A stretch of 25,720 nt of DNA from Pseudomonadota bacterium (GTDB taxonomy: Bacteria > Pseudomonadota > Alphaproteobacteria > Caulobacterales > Caulobacteraceae). A model generated the notes under the pieces. It had not been told where the DNA came from. It saw only the letters and a list, made by a program, of their open reading frames with translations, and searched no databases. The stretch's first letter is position 1. Each line of letters begins with the position of its first letter. The stretch covers positions 1 through 25,720 of the forward strand of contig JAEXKM010000350.1 of the NCBI GenBank assembly GCA_023445705.1, written 5' to 3'. A program made the translations under genes and the position numbers. This document shows positions 23,889 to 25,720 of this stretch, one piece after another.

Positions 23889-23906
23889 GCCCTGCCCTCC
23901 GTGTTC

Positions 23907-25109
23907 TTATTTACCGGCCAGAGCCGCCACGCCGGGCAGCTCCTTGCCTTCCATCCATTCAAGAAACGCGCCGCCCGCCGTGGAGACGAACGTGAAATCG
24001 TCGGCGCAGGCCGCTGCGTTGAGAGCCGCGACTGTATCACCGCCGCCCGCAACGGCCACCAGCTTGCCCGCCTTGGCGCGTTCGGCCGCATGTTTTGCCG
24101 CCGAAACGGTCGCCTTATCGAACGGCGGCACCTCGAAGACGCCGAGCGGGCCGTTCCAGATCAGGGTCTTGGAGTCGTCCATCGCCGCCAGCAGTTCGCG
24201 CAGGCTGTTCGGGCCGACGTCGAAGATCTTGTCTTCCGGGCCGAGCTTTTTCGATCCCGTCAGGTCGAGCGTACGGGTGGCGACGCCGGGCTTCAGTTCG
24301 GTGGCCACCACCACGTCCTGCGGCAGCAGGATCTTGCAGCCGGCCGTTTCAGCCTTGGCGAGGATTTCGCGGGCGGTGTCGGCCATGTCCTTTTCGCAGA
24401 GCGAGCCGCCGATCTCGTAGCCCTGGGCGAAGCGGAAGGTGTTGGCCATGCCGCCGCCAATCGCCAGGTACTGCAGCTTGCCGACCAGGTTGTTCAGCAG
24501 GTCGAGCTTGGTCGAGACCTTGGCGCCGCCGACGATGCCCATCACTGGGCGGACGGGGTTGCCCAGGGCCGCGTCGAGCGCGTCGAGCTCGCGGCGCATC
24601 TGCTCGCCCGCATAGGCCGGCAGCAGGCGGGCCAGACCCTCGGTCGAGGCGTGGGCGCGGTGCGCGGCCGAGAAGGCGTCATTGACGTAGATGTCGCCGT
24701 TGGCGGCCAGGGCCTTGGCGAAGTCGGGATCGTTCTTTTCCTCGCCAGCGTGGAAGCGGACGTTCTCCAGCAGGATCACGTCGCCGTTCTTCAGGCTGTC
24801 GATCGCCGTCTTGGCGGCGTTGCCGACGCTGTCGGGGGCGAAGGCCACCGGTGCGCCGACCAGGGCGGCCAGAGGCGCGACGACCGGCTGCAGGCTCATC
24901 TCGGGCACGACCTTGCCCTTGGGCCGGTCGAAGTGCGCCAGCAGGATCACCTTGGCGCCGCCCGCGCGCAGCTTCTCGATGGTCGGCAGGGCGGCCTTCA
25001 GGCGAGTGTCGTCGCTCACCTTGCCGTCAGCCATGGGCACGTTGAAATCGACGCGAACCAGTGCGCGCTTGCCTGCGAGGTCGGCCGTGTCGAGGGTCCT
25101 GAAGGACAT
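23907..25109 (-). CDS. pgk: Phosphoglycerate kinase
   Basis: This 400-aa enzyme transfers phosphate from 1,3-bisphosphoglycerate to ADP. RVDFNVP (19-25), the substrate-binding segment LLAHFDRPKG, NDAFSAAHRAHAS, GGAKVSTK, WNGPLGVFE and GGGDTVAA (near 364) are all intact. I chose ATG at 25107-25109 because GGAG lies 7 bases upstream; the GTG one codon earlier is also in frame. It is downstream of gap across a 93-base gap containing a terminator-like hairpin, and 18 bases upstream of fba. Confidence 0.97.
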   Translation of the reverse strand: MSFRTLDTADLAGKRALVRVDFNVPMADGKVSDDTRLKAALPTIEKLRAGGAKVILLAHFDRPKGKVVPEMSLQPVVAPLAALVGAPVAFAPDSVGNAAKTAIDSLKNGDVILLENVRFHAGEEKNDPDFAKALAANGDIYVNDAFSAAHRAHASTEGLARLLPAYAGEQMRRELDALDAALGNPVRPVMGIVGGAKVSTKLDLLNNLVGKLQYLAIGGGMANTFRFAQGYEIGGSLCEKDMADTAREILAKAETAGCKILLPQDVVVATELKPGVATRTLDLTGSKKLGPEDKIFDVGPNSLRELLAAMDDSKTLIWNGPLGVFEVPPFDKATVSAAKHAAERAKAGKLVAVAGGGDTVAALNAAACADDFTFVSTAGGAFLEWMEGKELPGVAALAGK

Positions 25110-25167
25110 CACATGTCTCCGCTAACCTCGGCGGGCGCCGAGGCCGTGGTGGAACCGAACAGCGAAA

Positions 25168-25193
25168 ACGGGCGCCATTCGCATGGCGCCCGT
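25168..25193 (-). terminator. Terminator-like hairpin between gap and pgk
   Basis: A perfect 11-bp stem (25168-25178 with 25183-25193, arm ACGGGCGCCAT) with a 4-base loop begins 9 bases after the gap stop codon. On the minus strand it continues into TTTCG, a short T-run. It may end part of the gap transcripts, or protect a processed gap mRNA, so gap could exceed pgk-fba in level. Confidence 0.6.
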
Positions 25194-25202
25194 CCTTGAG
25201 GC

Positions 25203-25720
<518 letters not shown>

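Noticed and set aside
22758..25199. 813-codon open frame on the plus strand opposite fba and pgk
   Set aside because: It is the exact antisense of two well-conserved enzymes. The translation is rich in His, Asp, Arg, Gly and Val with no family motif, as expected from GC-rich third positions.

Overview
The window is GC-rich alphaproteobacterial chromosome, most likely Caulobacteraceae (Caulobacter/Phenylobacterium-like). The evidence is an RcdA (DUF1465) homologue beside a DUF1192 gene, a TonB-dependent receptor of the Caulobacter/sphingomonad type, a zinc-free bL31, a cyanide-insensitive type cytochrome bd operon with a DUF2474 peptide, and a gap-pgk-fba cluster near thiE and suhB. The placement is inferred from protein families and base composition only.

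Region 1 (1-10046) looks like an accessory uptake locus. Four related GPH-family (MelB-like) symporters lie in tandem on the minus strand, followed by a large TonB-dependent receptor, also on the minus strand, and a divergent short-chain dehydrogenase. The first symporter, cut by the left edge, has an in-frame amber codon at codon 47, with about 1 kb of intact frame after it. The second symporter gene and the receptor gene carry the same 19-bp imperfect palindrome at the same distance from a -35-like TTGnCn. This points to co-regulation by a factor not encoded here. The substrate cannot be read from the sequence.

Region 2 (10051-14260) is mostly core genes: a PIG3-type quinone oxidoreductase, a DUF1192 protein, rcdA (ClpXP adaptor for CtrA turnover), a bidirectional terminator, rpmE and an MsbA-like ABC exporter. 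Region 3 (14261-17009) holds a cluster of hairpins, a Tat-exported glycerophosphodiester phosphodiesterase, suhB and thiE.

Region 4 (17022-20621) holds cydA-cydB-DUF2474 on the minus strand, divergent from bfd and bfr on the plus strand. The shared intergenic region carries a perfect 17-bp palindrome of the alphaproteobacterial Fur/Mur type. The 53-aa DUF2474 gene is easily missed.

Region 5 (20622-25720) holds a 143-bp inverted-repeat element, an MHS-family transporter with a roughly 120-residue hydrophilic insertion, a convergent small membrane-protein gene, and the glycolytic/gluconeogenic genes gap (cut by the right edge), pgk and fba on the minus strand. A terminator-like hairpin separates gap from pgk, and another hairpin follows fba and appears to mask the ribosome binding site of the small membrane-protein gene.

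I did not find a clearly novel multi-gene system. The best leads are the shared promoter/operator of the symporter-receptor locus, the amber-interrupted symporter and the Fur-type box between the cyd operon and bfd-bfr.
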